Of a stretch of DNA of 64,000 nt, positions 1-8,403 are shown piece after piece. A program made the translations under genes and the position numbers. Position 1 is the stretch's first letter. Every line of letters begins with the position of its first letter. Source of the stretch: Falsiroseomonas frigidaquae (GTDB lineage Bacteria; Pseudomonadota; Alphaproteobacteria; Acetobacterales; Acetobacteraceae); contig NZ_JAAVTX010000002.1 in NCBI RefSeq assembly GCF_012163145.1, positions 868,001 to 932,000 on the forward strand. Reading direction: 5' to 3'. The notes beneath the pieces were generated by a model that was not told the origin of the DNA, did no database searches, and saw nothing but the letters and a program-made list of their open reading frames with translations.

Positions 1-640
1 GCGCCGCCTTTTCCGCGATGCCGGAGATGCCCTGGCGGCGGGCCAGTTCGGCCCAGACCTCCTCCGGTGCGATCCCCGCATCCACCCAGACGACGACCAA
101 GTGATACAGCAGATCGGCGCTTTCCAGCACGGTGGCGGCGCGGTTGCCCAGCGTCGCCTCGATGACGCACTCCACCGCCTCCTCGCCCAGCTTCTGCGCC
201 ACCTTGGCGGTGCCGCGCGCCAGCAGCCGGGCGGAGTGGGAGATGGCGACATCGCCGGCGGCGCGGCGGGCTTCCACCGTCTGCCACAGCGCATCCAGGA
301 TCGCGGCCTCGGCGCCCGCCACCCGGAACGGCTCCAGCGCGCCGGCGCCGGCGGCCATCGCACGCGGCCGGGCCAGCATCTGCGGCGCCGGGATGGACTG
401 GGGCAGCGGCAGCGTGGCGGCAAGGCGGGCGGATTTGCGCCGCGCCTTGTCGGCTTTCAGCTTCGGCTCCGCCTTGGGCTTCAACTTCGGCTCCGCCTTG
501 GGCTGCAGCTTCGGGTCCACCTTCGGCTTGGCCTCCGCCTTCGGGGCCGGCTTGGCCTTGGCATCCTTGGGCTTCACGCCCTTGGCCTTGCTACCCTTCG
601 CCGCCGGCCGCGCTGCCTGCCGCTTCACCGTCTTGACCAT
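1..640 (-). CDS. hisE: Phosphoribosyl-ATP pyrophosphatase HisE with long Lys/Ala/Pro-rich N-terminal extension (3' end off window)
   Basis: Second step of histidine synthesis: hydrolyses phosphoribosyl-ATP to phosphoribosyl-AMP and pyrophosphate. The C-terminal half (from about residue 100) carries the HisE helical core, with [12 protein letters not shown] and [11 protein letters not shown], the acidic motifs that bind Mg2+ in the MazG-like fold. The first ~90 residues are unusual. They are a Lys/Ala/Pro-rich tail with 8-residue repeats built on AEPKLKPK, where ordinary HisE proteins are only about 100-110 residues in total. The ATG shares one base with the hisF stop (TGATG), so translation is coupled. 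The gene is the last visible member of the his operon, and its C-terminus lies outside the window. The HisE assignment is secure. The tail is not explained by the enzyme activity. Confidence 0.9.
   Translation of the reverse strand, partial: MVKTVKRQAARPAAKGSKAKGVKPKDAKAKPAPKAEAKPKVDPKLQPKAEPKLKPKAEPKLKADKARRKSARLAATLPLPQSIPAPQMLARPRAMAAGAGALEPFRVAGAEAAILDALWQTVEARRAAGDVAISHSARLLARGTAKVAQKLGEEAVECVIEATLGNRAATVLESADLLYHLVVVWVDAGIAPEEVWAELARRQGISGIAEKAA
457..528. repeat. 24-bp tandem repeat inside hisE (about three units)
   Basis: Three 24-bp units at 457-480, 481-504 and 505-528. The first two share a 20-base core and the third is degenerate. They encode the AEPKLKPK-type repeats of the HisE N-terminal tail, so copy changes would be in frame. 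Confidence 0.7.
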
Positions 641-1410
641 CAAACCGCCTCCGCCAGGGGCCGCACGGGCAGCCCGGCGGCTTCCAGTGCCGCCTTCGCC
701 TCGCCGATCCGCATCTGGCCGTAATGAAAAACACTGGCCGCCAGCAGCCCGGTTGCACCGGCCCGTGCGCCATCGACGAAATGCTGCGCCTCCCCCACCC
801 CGCCGGAGGCGACGAGGGGCAGCCGCACCGCCGCCCGCACCGCGCGCAGCAGGTCCAGGTCGAAGCCGGCCCGGGTGCCGTCGCGGTCCATCGAGGTCAG
901 CAGGATCTCCCCGGCGCCGCGCTGCTCCGCCTGCCGGCACCATTGCACCGCATCGATGCCGGTGCCGCGGCGGCCGCCATGGGTGAAGACCTCCCAGCCG
1001 CCCTTGCCGTCGCCCCGCGCATCCACCGCGACGACGATCGCCTGGCTGCCGAAGGCCTCCGCGCCCCGCGTCACCAGCGCCGGATCGGCGACGGCGGAGG
1101 AATTGATGGAGATCTTGTCGGCCCCGGCCAGCAGAAGGCGGCGCATATCCTCCACGCTGCGGACACCGCCGCCGACGGTCAGCGGGATGAACACCTGCGC
1201 CGCGGTACGGGAGACGACATCGAGGATGGTGTCCCGCCCCTCATGCGAGGCGCCGATGTCGAGGAAGGTGACCTCATCCGCGCCTTCCCGGTCGTAGATG
1301 CGGGCCTGCTCGACCGGGTCGCCGGCATCACGCAGTTCGAGGAAATTGACGCCCTTGACGACGCGGCCGTCCTTCACGTCCAGGCAGGGGATCACACGCA
1401 GGGCCAGCAC
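640..1410 (-). CDS. hisF: Imidazole glycerol phosphate synthase cyclase subunit HisF
   Basis: Cyclase half of the HisH-HisF enzyme. It uses ammonia from HisH to turn PRFAR into imidazole glycerol phosphate and AICAR. The start region [19 protein letters not shown] holds the catalytic Asp of the [10 protein letters not shown] loop. The second catalytic Asp sits in [10 protein letters not shown], and the phosphate loops (GGGVRS, ASGG) are present. I place the start at the GTG ending at 1410 because GGAG lies 8 bases upstream and the protein then begins as the family does. An in-frame ATG ending at 1452 would add 14 residues but has no good ribosome-binding site. The gene overlaps hisE by one base. 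Confidence 0.95.
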   Translation of the reverse strand: MLALRVIPCLDVKDGRVVKGVNFLELRDAGDPVEQARIYDREGADEVTFLDIGASHEGRDTILDVVSRTAAQVFIPLTVGGGVRSVEDMRRLLLAGADKISINSSAVADPALVTRGAEAFGSQAIVVAVDARGDGKGGWEVFTHGGRRGTGIDAVQWCRQAEQRGAGEILLTSMDRDGTRAGFDLDLLRAVRAAVRLPLVASGGVGEAQHFVDGARAGATGLLAASVFHYGQMRIGEAKAALEAAGLPVRPLAEAV

Positions 1411-1521
1411 CGGCAGCACTCCGGAGGGGGACGGGGGACAAATTCCCGACATGTCGCTTGCCGCACCGGCCGGTGGCTGCGGCGGCGCGAGACCTGTGAT
1501 TGCGGCGCGAGGGCGCTGCGG

Positions 1522-1743
1522 TCAAGTCATGGTGATGCGGTGCAGCAGTTCCGCCAGCAGCCAGGCGGCGAGGCCGAAGCCCAGCAGGCCCTGCACGTCC
1601 GGGTTCCGCAGCAGCGCCGCCGGACCCGCATCGCCCGTCCAGGGCGGCTGCCGCCGCAGCAGGCGCAGGCCGAGCCGGACGCCGAGCCAGGCGGCGAGCA
1701 CGGCGCAACCCGCCCAGGCCAGTTCCAGCGCCGTGACCAGCAC
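1522..1743 (-). CDS. Small two-helix membrane protein in the his operon (hypothetical)
   Basis: A 73-residue reading frame starting with GTG 7 bases after the hisA stop and ending before hisF. It encodes two hydrophobic stretches, at about residues 3-25 (ALELAWAGCAVLAAWLGVRL) and 50-66 (LLGFGLAAWLLAELL), separated by a short polar loop. I do not recognise the family. It fits the hisA-hisF gap, lies on the operon strand and looks like a real hydrophobic protein. No convincing Shine-Dalgarno sequence precedes the GTG, so it could still be a chance open frame in GC-rich DNA. Confidence 0.45.
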   Translation of the reverse strand: MLVTALELAWAGCAVLAAWLGVRLGLRLLRRQPPWTGDAGPAALLRNPDVQGLLGFGLAAWLLAELLHRITMT

Positions 1744-1749
1744 GCCGCG

Positions 1750-2475
1750 CTAGATCGCCAGTTGCAGCGCCACGGCCGGGTCCACCCGGCCATCATACAG
1801 CGCCCGCCCCAGGATGGCGCCGGCCACCACGCCATCCGCCTTCAGCGCCACGATGTCGTCGGTGGACGCCACGCCGCCCGAGGCGATGACCGGAATCGGC
1901 ACCGCGCGCGCCAGCGCCGCCGTCGCCGCTACATTCACGCCGGTCAGCATGCCGTCGCGGGCGATGTCGGTGTAGATGATGGCGCAGGCGCCGCTATCGG
2001 CGAAGCTGGTGGCGAGGTCCGTCGCGGTGGTGCCGCTGGTCTCGGCCCAGCCCTCGGTCGCCACGAAGCCGTCCCGCGCATCGATGCCGAGCGCGACGCG
2101 GCCCGGAAAGGCGCGGCAGGCGGCGCGGGCGAAATCCGGGTCCTTCACCGCGGCCGAACCCAGGATGATGCGGGTGACGCCGGCCGAGAGCCAGGCTTCC
2201 GCCGTCGCCATGTCCCGGATGCCGCCGCCCAGCTGTACCGAAAGCCCCGGCACCGCCGCGATGATGGCCTGCACCGCGCTGGCATTGGCGGGCTTGCCGG
2301 CGAAGGCACCGTCAAGGTCCACCACATGCACCCAGCCGAAGCCGGCACGGGCGAAATCCGCGGCCTGCGCCGCCGGGTCCGCATTGTAGATGGTGGCCTG
2401 CGCCATGTCGCCGCGCTTCAGCCGAACCACCTGCCCGGCCTTCAGGTCGATGGCCGGGTACAATGTCAGTCCCAT
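1750..2475 (-). CDS. hisA: ProFAR isomerase HisA
   Basis: 1-(5-phosphoribosyl)-5-[(5-phosphoribosylamino)methylideneamino]imidazole-4-carboxamide isomerase, the fourth step of histidine synthesis. It is a 241-residue TIM barrel beginning [19 protein letters not shown], where the Asp of AIDL is the catalytic base. The second catalytic Asp is in [13 protein letters not shown]. Phosphate-binding loops LGGGIRD and ASGGVAS sit in each half-barrel, as in HisF, its structural relative. It lies between a GNAT gene and the small membrane ORF in the operon. Length is typical of the family. Confidence 0.96.
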   Translation of the reverse strand: MGLTLYPAIDLKAGQVVRLKRGDMAQATIYNADPAAQAADFARAGFGWVHVVDLDGAFAGKPANASAVQAIIAAVPGLSVQLGGGIRDMATAEAWLSAGVTRIILGSAAVKDPDFARAACRAFPGRVALGIDARDGFVATEGWAETSGTTATDLATSFADSGACAIIYTDIARDGMLTGVNVAATAALARAVPIPVIASGGVASTDDIVALKADGVVAGAILGRALYDGRVDPAVALQLAI

Positions 2476-2485
2476 GGGAAGTCCC

Positions 2486-3067
2486 TTATCTGGCGCCGAT
2501 CAGGCTGCCCGTGGAGCGGCCGCGGCCGGGCTCCAGCAGCTTGTGGTAGAAATGCCCGGCGACGGTGCGGCCATCGACCCGCGCATAGGCCGGGTGGGTG
2601 CCCCAGCGCGTGTAGCCCAGCGCCTCGAACAGCGCGATGGCGCTTTCCTGCGTCTCCCGCACGTCCAGGTTCAGCACGCGCAGCCCGGTGGCGGCGGCCT
2701 GTTCCTCCACCCTGTCCACCAGCATGCGCGCCAGGCCGAAGCCACGCGCATAGGGGGCGATGTAGGCATGGGTCAGCTGGGCGGCGAAGGCCTGCGCCTC
2801 GTTGTTGCGGGGTGGGCGGACCAGCTGCGCGCTGCCGACCACGGTGCCGTCGAGCCGGGCGATGAACAGGGTGCGGTCCGGCACCAGCAGCACGCCCTTG
2901 AAATGCCGCGCCAGCGCGGCGCGATCCTGGCTTGTCACCCAGCCGAAGCCGCCACCCTCGATGATGGCGGCGTTGGTCGCCTCGCACAGATCGGCCAGGT
3001 CATGCGGGGTGAGCGCGGTCGCCACCTCCACCGCCATGGCGGGCTTGCCGGCGCGCAGCGTGCTCAT
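2486..3067 (-). CDS. GNAT-family N-acetyltransferase embedded in the his operon
   Basis: A 193-residue protein with the GNAT fold. The acetyl-CoA binding region is [20 protein letters not shown] (a variant of the Q/R-x-x-G-x-G/A motif A), followed by [28 protein letters not shown], the usual motif B with its Asn-to-Asp-like substitutions. Substrate is unknown. The start ATG overlaps the hisH stop by four bases (ATGA), and hisA begins 10 bases after it ends, so it is translationally coupled within the histidine operon. Acetylation of an intermediate, or plain hitch-hiking, are both possible. Nothing in the sequence decides between them. Confidence 0.85.
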   Translation of the reverse strand: MSTLRAGKPAMAVEVATALTPHDLADLCEATNAAIIEGGGFGWVTSQDRAALARHFKGVLLVPDRTLFIARLDGTVVGSAQLVRPPRNNEAQAFAAQLTHAYIAPYARGFGLARMLVDRVEEQAAATGLRVLNLDVRETQESAIALFEALGYTRWGTHPAYARVDGRTVAGHFYHKLLEPGRGRSTGSLIGAR

Positions 3068-3729
3068 GCCGCCGTCTCCGGCTTCCAGCGCAGGAAATTG
3101 GCCAGGATGCGCAGCCCGACCAGGCTGCTTTTCTCCACATGGAACTGCGTGCCGGCCATGTTGTCCCGCCCGACGATGGCGGCGACCGGGCCACCATAGG
3201 TCGTGCTGGCCAGAAGCTGCGCCGGGTCGCCGCCGGCCAGCGCGTAGGAATGCACGAAATAGGCATGCAGGCCGGGGCGCAGCCCCTCCAGCAACGGATG
3301 CGAGGGCTGCGCCAGCTCCAGCCCGTTCCAGCCCATCTGCGGCAGCGGCAGCGCGGCGCCATCCGGCCCGCGCGGGTCCATCGGCGCGATCTCGCCCCTG
3401 ATCCAGCCGAGGCCGGGGGTGGTGCCATGCTCCAGGCCGCGCTCGGCCATCAGCTGCATGCCGACGCAGATACCGAGGAAGGGTTTTCCCGACTCGATCA
3501 CCGCGTCCTGCAGGGCGTCTACCATGCCCGGCAAGGCGTCGAGGCCCCGTCGGCAGGCGGCGAAGGCGCCCTGGCCGGGCAGCACGATACGGTCGGCGTC
3601 CCGCACCTCGGCGGCATCCGTGGTCACGACGGCCTGCGCCTGCCGGCCGGATTCGGCAATCACCCGCTCCAGCGCCCGCAGCACGGAGGCGAGGTTGCCC
3701 GAGCCTGGATCGACGATCGCGATCTTCAT
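3064..3729 (-). CDS. hisH: Imidazole glycerol phosphate synthase glutamine amidotransferase subunit HisH
   Basis: Class I glutaminase that supplies ammonia to HisF. The N-terminus IAIVDPGSGNLASV is the HisH signature. The nucleophile Cys lies in FLGICVGMQL, and the catalytic His-x-Glu pair lies in GTQFHVEKS near the C-terminus. The family more often has HPEKS, and the Val variant keeps His and Glu. It has 221 residues, slightly above the usual ~200-215. It overlaps the DUF2628 gene upstream and the GNAT gene downstream by ATGA on each side. Confidence 0.95.
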   Translation of the reverse strand: MKIAIVDPGSGNLASVLRALERVIAESGRQAQAVVTTDAAEVRDADRIVLPGQGAFAACRRGLDALPGMVDALQDAVIESGKPFLGICVGMQLMAERGLEHGTTPGLGWIRGEIAPMDPRGPDGAALPLPQMGWNGLELAQPSHPLLEGLRPGLHAYFVHSYALAGGDPAQLLASTTYGGPVAAIVGRDNMAGTQFHVEKSSLVGLRILANFLRWKPETAA

Positions 3730-4124
3730 GGCGCCGTCCGGATCAGGTCGGGCCGCTGCTGCATCAGGCGGAACCAGGCGATCTCGGCATCCGGTGCCGC
3801 CACCACGGCCGCCATGGGCTGGCCACCGCGGGCCAGGCGGGCACGCAGCCGGTCCCGCGCCTCAAAGCCGGCCAGCACATGCAGGGCGGGCACGGCGATG
3901 GCGGCGAGCGATTCCGGCAGCAGCAGGCTGGCGGCGACGGTCAGCACCAGGAAGCCCGCGGCCTCCCACCACAGGCGATGCCAGGCGAACCAGAGCGGGC
4001 CGAGCACGGTGGCCCAGAAGGAGAAACCCTCCTTCACCAGCACCGGCGGGCGGGCCTTCGGCTCCGGCCAGCCTTCGGGGCCCGGCGGCGGGGGGGCTTC
4101 GGCGTGGACGGTGAAGAGCCTCAT
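3726..4124 (-). CDS. DUF2628-type small membrane protein in the his operon
   Basis: A 132-residue protein: a soluble N-terminus with a Pro-rich linker, then LVKEGFSFWATVLGPLWFAW and a hydrophobic span (AAGFLVLTVAASLLL), then a C-terminal segment ending in WFRLMQQ. This layout (FSxxAxxxGPLWxLWHRLW before the membrane helices) is what I know as DUF2628, often found between hisB and hisH in alphaproteobacteria. The ATG ends at 4124, with GGAGGG nearby upstream. It begins one base after the hisB stop and overlaps hisH by four. Function is unknown. Confidence 0.8.
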   Translation of the reverse strand: MRLFTVHAEAPPPPGPEGWPEPKARPPVLVKEGFSFWATVLGPLWFAWHRLWWEAAGFLVLTVAASLLLPESLAAIAVPALHVLAGFEARDRLRARLARGGQPMAAVVAAPDAEIAWFRLMQQRPDLIRTAP

Positions 4125-4125
4125 C

Positions 4126-4722
4126 TCAGCCCTCCAGGGAGCCCTTGGTGGACGGAATTTCCCCGAGTGTCCGCGGATCCGCCTCAATCGCCATACGGAG
4201 CGCACGAGCCACGGACTTGAAACAGGCCTCGGCGACATGGTGCGCGTTGCTGCCGGCTTTCAAGGTGACATGCAGGGTGATGCCGGCGTTGAAGGCGAAG
4301 GCGCGAAAGAATTCCTCGACCAGTTCGGTGTCGAAGGTGCCGATCTTGGGACGCTGGAAGGGCACGGACCAGGCCAGGAAGGGGCGGCCGGAGATGTCGA
4401 TCGCGGCTTCGGCCAGCGCCTCATCCATCGGCAGCAGGCATTGGCCGTAGCGGCGGATGCCGCGCTTGTCGCCCAGCGCCTGGCGTAGCGCCTGGCCCAA
4501 TACGATGCCCACATCCTCGACCGTGTGGTGGTCGTCGATATGCAGGTCGCCCTTCGCCGCCACCATCAGGTCCATCAGCGAATGGCGCGCGAGGGCGTTC
4601 AGCATGTGGTCGAAGAAGCCGACTCCGGTCGCGACATCGGCGCTGCCGCGGCCATCCAGGTCCAGCGTCAGGCGGATATTCGTTTCCGAGGTGGCGCGGG
4701 CGATTGTGGCTTGGCGCGTCAT
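4126..4722 (-). CDS. hisB: Imidazoleglycerol-phosphate dehydratase HisB
   Basis: Sixth step of histidine synthesis: dehydrates imidazole glycerol phosphate to imidazole acetol phosphate with a di-Mn centre. The 198-residue stand-alone form carries [14 protein letters not shown], the HxxH and DxxHHxxED metal-binding motifs ([11 protein letters not shown]), a second copy of the metal motif near the C-terminus ([18 protein letters not shown]), and ISGRPFL. The start is the ATG at MTRQATI, giving the usual family N-terminus. It is the first gene of the his operon, so the operon promoter must lie in the repeat-bearing region before hslV. Confidence 0.96.
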   Translation of the reverse strand: MTRQATIARATSETNIRLTLDLDGRGSADVATGVGFFDHMLNALARHSLMDLMVAAKGDLHIDDHHTVEDVGIVLGQALRQALGDKRGIRRYGQCLLPMDEALAEAAIDISGRPFLAWSVPFQRPKIGTFDTELVEEFFRAFAFNAGITLHVTLKAGSNAHHVAEACFKSVARALRMAIEADPRTLGEIPSTKGSLEG

Positions 4723-4761
4723 GGGCGCTGCACTAGCCGATAGGGCCGGCGGGGTCCACGT

Positions 4762-4826
4762 CTTCGGCGCGGGCCTTCGGCACGCGGCTTCGGCGCGCAG
4801 CTTCAGCACGGGGCTTCGGCGGGGGG
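4762..4826. repeat. Five-copy 13-bp direct repeat in the hisB-hslV intergenic region
   Basis: Five head-to-tail 13-base units with consensus CTTCGGCRCGSGG at 4762-4774, 4775-4787, 4788-4800, 4801-4813 and 4814-4826. They sit in the only space available for the divergent his and hslVU promoters. Unit length is not a multiple of three and I see no coding explanation. Confidence 0.75.
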
Positions 4827-4864
4827 CGCCGAGGCAGGGTTGCAACAGGCGCCGGTCGCCCCCG

Positions 4865-4893
4865 CTTGCCGCGGGCCATGCCGCGCGCCATCT
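4865..4893 (+). promoter_or_regulatory. Possible heat-shock (sigma-32 type) promoter of hslVU
   Basis: CTTGCC at 4865-4870, preceded by a C-run, and CCATCT at 4888-4893 with a 17-base spacer resemble the CTTG...CCAT pattern of RpoH promoters, which is the expected class for hslVU. Transcription would start within a few bases of the hslV ATG at 4901, implying a very short or leaderless transcript. By-eye match only. Confidence 0.3.
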
Positions 4894-4900
4894 GGGCGGC

Positions 4901-5479
4901 ATGCACGCGACACACGCACCGAATTCATCCGGTCACGACCCATTGGGCTGGCACGGCACCACCATTCTCTGCGTCCGCAAGGACGGACGCGTCGCCATGG
5001 CCGGCGATGGCCAGGTCTCGCTCGGGCAGACCGTGGTCAAGGGCAATGCCCGCAAGGTCCGCCGCATCGCCCAGGGCAAGGTCCTGGCCGGTTTCGCCGG
5101 CGCCACGGCGGATGCCTTCACCCTGCTCGAACGCCTGGAAGCCAAGCTGGAGCGCTTCCCGGACCAGCTCGAACGCGCCTGCGTTGAGCTCGCCAAGGAT
5201 TGGCGCACGGATCGCTACCTGCGGCGGCTGGAGGCGCTGCTGGCCGTCGCCGACGGCAAGCGCAGCCTGCTGCTGACCGGCCAGGGCGATGTGCTGGAGC
5301 CGGAGGACGCCATCATCGGCATCGGCTCCGGCGGCAACTACGCGCTGGCCTCGGCCCGCGCCCTGCTGCCGGTAGATGGGCTGTCCGCCGAGGAGATCGC
5401 GCGGCGGTCCATGGCTATCGCCGCCGGCATCTGCGTCTACACCAATGGCAACATCGTTCTTGAAATGATTGAATCGTGA
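4901..5479 (+). CDS. hslV: ATP-dependent protease peptidase subunit HslV
   Basis: Proteolytic dodecamer of the HslVU (ClpYQ) protease. The mature N-terminus should be the Thr at residue 20 in [27 protein letters not shown]. The 19 residues before it match the short propeptide known from alphaproteobacterial HslV. Further family motifs are [21 protein letters not shown] and [15 protein letters not shown]. The total length, 192 residues, is typical. The gene overlaps hslU by GTGA, so the two subunits are coupled. A longer upstream open frame exists, but the ATG at 4901 gives the expected propeptide. Confidence 0.96.
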   Translation: MHATHAPNSSGHDPLGWHGTTILCVRKDGRVAMAGDGQVSLGQTVVKGNARKVRRIAQGKVLAGFAGATADAFTLLERLEAKLERFPDQLERACVELAKDWRTDRYLRRLEALLAVADGKRSLLLTGQGDVLEPEDAIIGIGSGGNYALASARALLPVDGLSAEEIARRSMAIAAGICVYTNGNIVLEMIES

Positions 5480-6792
5480 CGGAAACGGTAAACCTGTCCC
5501 CCCGGGAAATCGTCTCGGAGCTGGACCGCCACATCGTCGGCCAGAATGACGCCAAGCGCGCCGTGGCCATCGCACTCCGCAACCGCTGGCGGCGCCAGCA
5601 GCTTCCCAGTGGCCTGCGGGAAGAGGTGGTGCCGAAGAACATCCTGATGATCGGCCCGACCGGCTGCGGCAAGACGGAAATCGCCCGCCGCCTGGCGCGG
5701 CTCGCCAACGCCCCCTTCCTGAAGGTGGAGGCCACGAAGTTCACCGAGGTCGGCTATGTCGGCCGCGACGTGGAAAGCATCATTCGCGACCTCATCGAGG
5801 TTTCGATCACTCAGACCCGCGACCAGTCCCGCAAGGCCGTGCAGGCGAAGGCCGAGCTGAACGCGGAGGAGCGGCTGGTGACCGCGCTGGTCGGCGAGGG
5901 CGCGGCCGGCGAAACGCGACAGAAATTCCGCCGCATGCTGCGCGAAGGCAGCCTGGAGACGCGGGAGATCGAGGTGCAGGTGGCCGAGCAGCCCGCCGCC
6001 ATCGGCATGATGGACATGCCCGGCATGCCCCCGCAGATGGGCAACATGCAGGAGATGTTAGGAAAAATGTTCGGCGGGCGGACGAAGCCGCGCAAGATGC
6101 AGGTGGCGGAGGCGCGCCAGCACCTGATCAAGGACGAGGCCGACAAGCTGCTGGACCAGGAGGCGCTGAACCGTGAGGCGATCTCGAACGCCGAGAACAA
6201 CGGCATCGTCTTCATCGACGAGATCGACAAGGTGTGCGCCCGTACCGGCGAAGGCGGCGTGCGCGGCGGCGACGTGTCCCGCGAAGGCGTGCAGCGGGAC
6301 CTGCTGCCGCTGATCGAGGGCACCACCGTCACCACCAAGCATGGGCCGGTGAAGACGGACCACATCCTGTTCATCACCTCCGGCGCCTTCCACCAGGCCA
6401 AGCCGAGCGACCTGCTGCCCGAATTGCAGGGCCGCCTGCCGATCCGCGTGGAGCTCTCCGCCCTGACGCGGGAGGATTTCCGGCGGATCCTGACGGAGCC
6501 GGAGCACTCGCTGGTCAAGCAGTACATCGCGCTGCTGGGGACGGAGGGCGTGACGCTCGACATCACCGAGGGCGCGACGGACGCGATCGCGGACCTGGCC
6601 GCCGAAATCAACGCAACCGTCGAAAACATCGGCGCCAGGCGGCTGGCGACGGTGATGGAGCGGCTGCTGGACGAGATCTCCTTCACCGCTTCGGACCGGG
6701 GCGGGGAGAGCATCTCGGTGGATGCCGAGCTGGTACGAACCCGCGTGGCGCCGCTGGCGGGGAATGCGGATCTGTCGAAGTTCATCCTGTAG
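5476..6792 (+). CDS. hslU: HslU, ATPase/unfoldase subunit of HslVU protease
   Basis: AAA+ hexamer that unfolds substrates into HslV. Walker A is GPTGCGKTE at residues 60-68, Walker B is IVFIDEIDK near residue 243, and the intervening I-domain contains a Met/Gly/Pro-rich stretch ([17 protein letters not shown]). The sensor and GARRL region lies near residue 390. The C-terminus ends LSKFIL, the tail that docks into HslV pockets. It starts with GTG overlapping the hslV stop. Length, 438 residues, is normal. Confidence 0.97.
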   Translation: MTETVNLSPREIVSELDRHIVGQNDAKRAVAIALRNRWRRQQLPSGLREEVVPKNILMIGPTGCGKTEIARRLARLANAPFLKVEATKFTEVGYVGRDVESIIRDLIEVSITQTRDQSRKAVQAKAELNAEERLVTALVGEGAAGETRQKFRRMLREGSLETREIEVQVAEQPAAIGMMDMPGMPPQMGNMQEMLGKMFGGRTKPRKMQVAEARQHLIKDEADKLLDQEALNREAISNAENNGIVFIDEIDKVCARTGEGGVRGGDVSREGVQRDLLPLIEGTTVTTKHGPVKTDHILFITSGAFHQAKPSDLLPELQGRLPIRVELSALTREDFRRILTEPEHSLVKQYIALLGTEGVTLDITEGATDAIADLAAEINATVENIGARRLATVMERLLDEISFTASDRGGESISVDAELVRTRVAPLAGNADLSKFIL

Positions 6793-6811
6793 GGGACGGC
6801 GGCAAAATATC

Positions 6812-6831
6812 GCAAACGCATATGCATTTGC
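6812..6831. promoter_or_regulatory. 20-bp near-perfect palindrome upstream of the AbrB/Doc toxin-antitoxin pair
   Basis: GCAAACGCATATGCATTTGC pairs with itself at 9 of 10 positions. It lies 20 bases after the hslU stop in an unusually AT-rich pocket and 54 bases before the candidate -35 box of the toxin-antitoxin operon. It is a candidate operator, and inference only. Confidence 0.4.
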
Positions 6832-6865
6832 TGGAATTGCTGGATACGGTGAGTTATAACTTCCG

Positions 6866-6894
6866 TTGACACGCCAGCTCCGCTGGCGGACGAT
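6866..6894 (+). promoter_or_regulatory. Toxin-antitoxin promoter with a perfect inverted repeat filling the spacer
   Basis: TTGACA (6866-6871) is a full consensus -35 box. The 17-base spacer (6872-6888) is itself the perfect inverted repeat CGCCAGC-TCC-GCTGGCG, and GACGAT (6889-6894) is a weak -10. A repressor dimer on this repeat would block the promoter, which fits the autoregulation known for AbrB/MazE antitoxins. Confidence 0.5.
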
Positions 6895-6904
6895 GGAGGC
6901 ATGC

Positions 6905-7129
6905 ATGGCAACCCTCAAGCTGCGGGCGATCGGCAATTCGGTCGGCGTCGTCCTGCCGAAGGACGTGCTCTCGAAGCTCGACCTTCGGGAGGGCGACACG
7001 CTGCACGTGGTGGACAGCCCGGACGGCATTCGCCTGAAGCGCGCCGATCCGGAGTTCGAAAGGCAGATGGAAGAAGCCCGCGCGGTGATGCGCCGCCGGC
7101 GTGCGGTGCTGCGCGAACTCGCCAAGTGA
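6905..7129 (+). CDS. AbrB/MazE/SpoVT-type antitoxin
   Basis: A 74-residue DNA-binding antitoxin. The swapped-hairpin domain covers residues 1-45: LKLRAIGNSVGVVLPKDVLSKLDLREGDTLHVV, followed by GIRLKRAD. The charged C-terminus (ERQMEEARAVMRRRRAVLRELAK) is the probable toxin-binding tail. The ATG at 6905 has GGAGG five bases upstream. The toxin gene starts 13 bases after this one ends. Family knowledge predicts that it neutralises the Doc protein and represses its own promoter, with the candidate operators described just upstream. Confidence 0.88.
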   Translation: MATLKLRAIGNSVGVVLPKDVLSKLDLREGDTLHVVDSPDGIRLKRADPEFERQMEEARAVMRRRRAVLRELAK

Positions 7130-7142
7130 TTGGGTCCAGGTG

Positions 7143-7532
7143 ATGGCGGACATCACCTGGATCACCCTCGACGTCGCCCTCGCCGTCCATGAGGAACAGA
7201 TCGCGGAACATGGTGGTGGGGAAGGCCTCCGGGATCCCGGCCTGCTCGAAAGCGCGCTCGCCCGACCGCTGAACCTTGCGGCCTATGAGGCGGCGGACCT
7301 TCCTGCCCTTGCCGCGGCGCTTGGCTACGGCATCGCCCGCAACCATCCCTTCGTCGATGGCAACAAGCGCACCGCATTTGTGGCCGTCGAGACTTTTCTC
7401 GGACTCAATGGATTGGACCTGACAGCGGATGACGCAAACTGCGTCCTCACCGTGTTGTCAGTCGCAGCGGGTGACATGTCCGAGGGTGACTTCGCGATTT
7501 GGCTGCGTGCCCATACCGAAGCGCGGCCCTGA
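7143..7532 (+). CDS. doc: Death-on-curing (Doc) family toxin, Fic fold
   Basis: A 129-residue Fic-fold toxin with HPFVDGNKRTA at residues 68-78, the catalytic Fic/Doc motif. Doc-type proteins phosphorylate EF-Tu using ATP, stopping translation. The early part (HEEQIAEHGGGEGLRDPGLLESALARP) is the conserved Doc N-terminal region. The partner is the AbrB/MazE-type antitoxin immediately upstream rather than the classical Phd, a combination also seen elsewhere. The ATG at 7143 is chosen because the conserved region begins there. All motif residues appear intact, so the toxin is probably active. Confidence 0.9.
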   Translation: MADITWITLDVALAVHEEQIAEHGGGEGLRDPGLLESALARPLNLAAYEAADLPALAAALGYGIARNHPFVDGNKRTAFVAVETFLGLNGLDLTADDANCVLTVLSVAAGDMSEGDFAIWLRAHTEARP

Positions 7533-7550
7533 CACCCCATATCCCCCTCC

Positions 7551-8372
7551 ATGTCCGTCACAATCGCCCCCCCGCCCCCCGATATCCTTCCGCCCGACGC
7601 CCGCGCCGAGTTGGCGCGCGCCGTGGCGCAGCTGGAGGATGTGTCCCTCGCCGCGCGCTTCTCGGCCGCCATCGGCACGCCGATCGAGGCGCTGAAGAAC
7701 CGGCTGCCCGGCGCCGCCCAGGTCATGCTGGATGGCGCGGTGAAGCGCGCTTTGGCCTCCGCCATGCAGGCGGCGCTGAAGGCGCAGCCCTCGGCCAATC
7801 CCACGCCCCTTTCCGCCACCTGGTTCCATCGCGGACTGGCCGCGGCGGCCGGCGCGGCGGGGGGCGCCTTCGGGCTGCCCGGCACGCTGGTGGAACTGCC
7901 GGTTTCCACCACGCTGCTGCTGCGCCAGATCGCGGCCGTCGCGGAAGCGAATGGAGAAACACTGGGCGACCCGCTGATCGCCGCGGAATGCCTGAAGGTC
8001 TTCGCCCTCGGCGGCCGGGACAAGCGGGATGACGCCGCCGAATCCGGCTATTTCGCCGTGCGCCTGGCACTGGCGGAGGCGCTGAAAGGCGCCGTCGGCA
8101 AGGGCATGGCCGGCGCGCTGCTGCCCGGCTTCCTCGGCACCATCGCGGCACGCTTCGGCGGGCCGGTGGCGTTGAAGCTCTCGGCCCAGGCGGCGCCGGT
8201 GATCGGCGCGGCGGCCGGCGCCGCGGTGAACATCGCCTTCCTCGAGCATTTCCGCGGCATCGCCGAGGGCCACTTCACGGTTCGCCGGCTGGAGCGGCTG
8301 CACGGCAAGGTGGCGGTGAAGGCGGCCTATCAGGAACTGGCCACGCAGCGCGACGCCCGCTTCATGGGGTGA
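7551..8372 (+). CDS. EcsC family protein
   Basis: A 273-residue protein with the EcsC-family pattern: an N-terminal helical region, then AAAAGAAGGAFGLPGTLVELPVSTTLLLRQIAAVAEANGE with the conserved Pro-Gly/Glu-Leu-Pro motif, and a Gly/Ala-rich C-terminal hydrophobic segment (ALLPGFLGTIAARFGGPVALKLSAQ, PVIGAAAGAAVNIAF). The family is named after a Bacillus gene next to an ABC transporter, and its molecular role is not established. Here it stands 18 bases after the toxin gene and 31 before the azlC start. There is no clear Shine-Dalgarno sequence. Confidence 0.85.
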   Translation: MSVTIAPPPPDILPPDARAELARAVAQLEDVSLAARFSAAIGTPIEALKNRLPGAAQVMLDGAVKRALASAMQAALKAQPSANPTPLSATWFHRGLAAAAGAAGGAFGLPGTLVELPVSTTLLLRQIAAVAEANGETLGDPLIAAECLKVFALGGRDKRDDAAESGYFAVRLALAEALKGAVGKGMAGALLPGFLGTIAARFGGPVALKLSAQAAPVIGAAAGAAVNIAFLEHFRGIAEGHFTVRRLERLHGKVAVKAAYQELATQRDARFMG

Positions 8373-8403
8373 CCTGGAGGGCCTGACGCGCCACTGTGCC
8401 GGC

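Noticed and set aside
724-2865. A 700-codon open frame on the plus strand through the his operon
   Set aside because: Low-complexity Arg/His/Gly sequence with no motif, opposite well-supported hisF, hisA and GNAT genes.
4762-4826. Possible CRISPR-like array from the 13-bp repeats
   Set aside because: Units are contiguous with no spacers and far too short. No cas gene is present.
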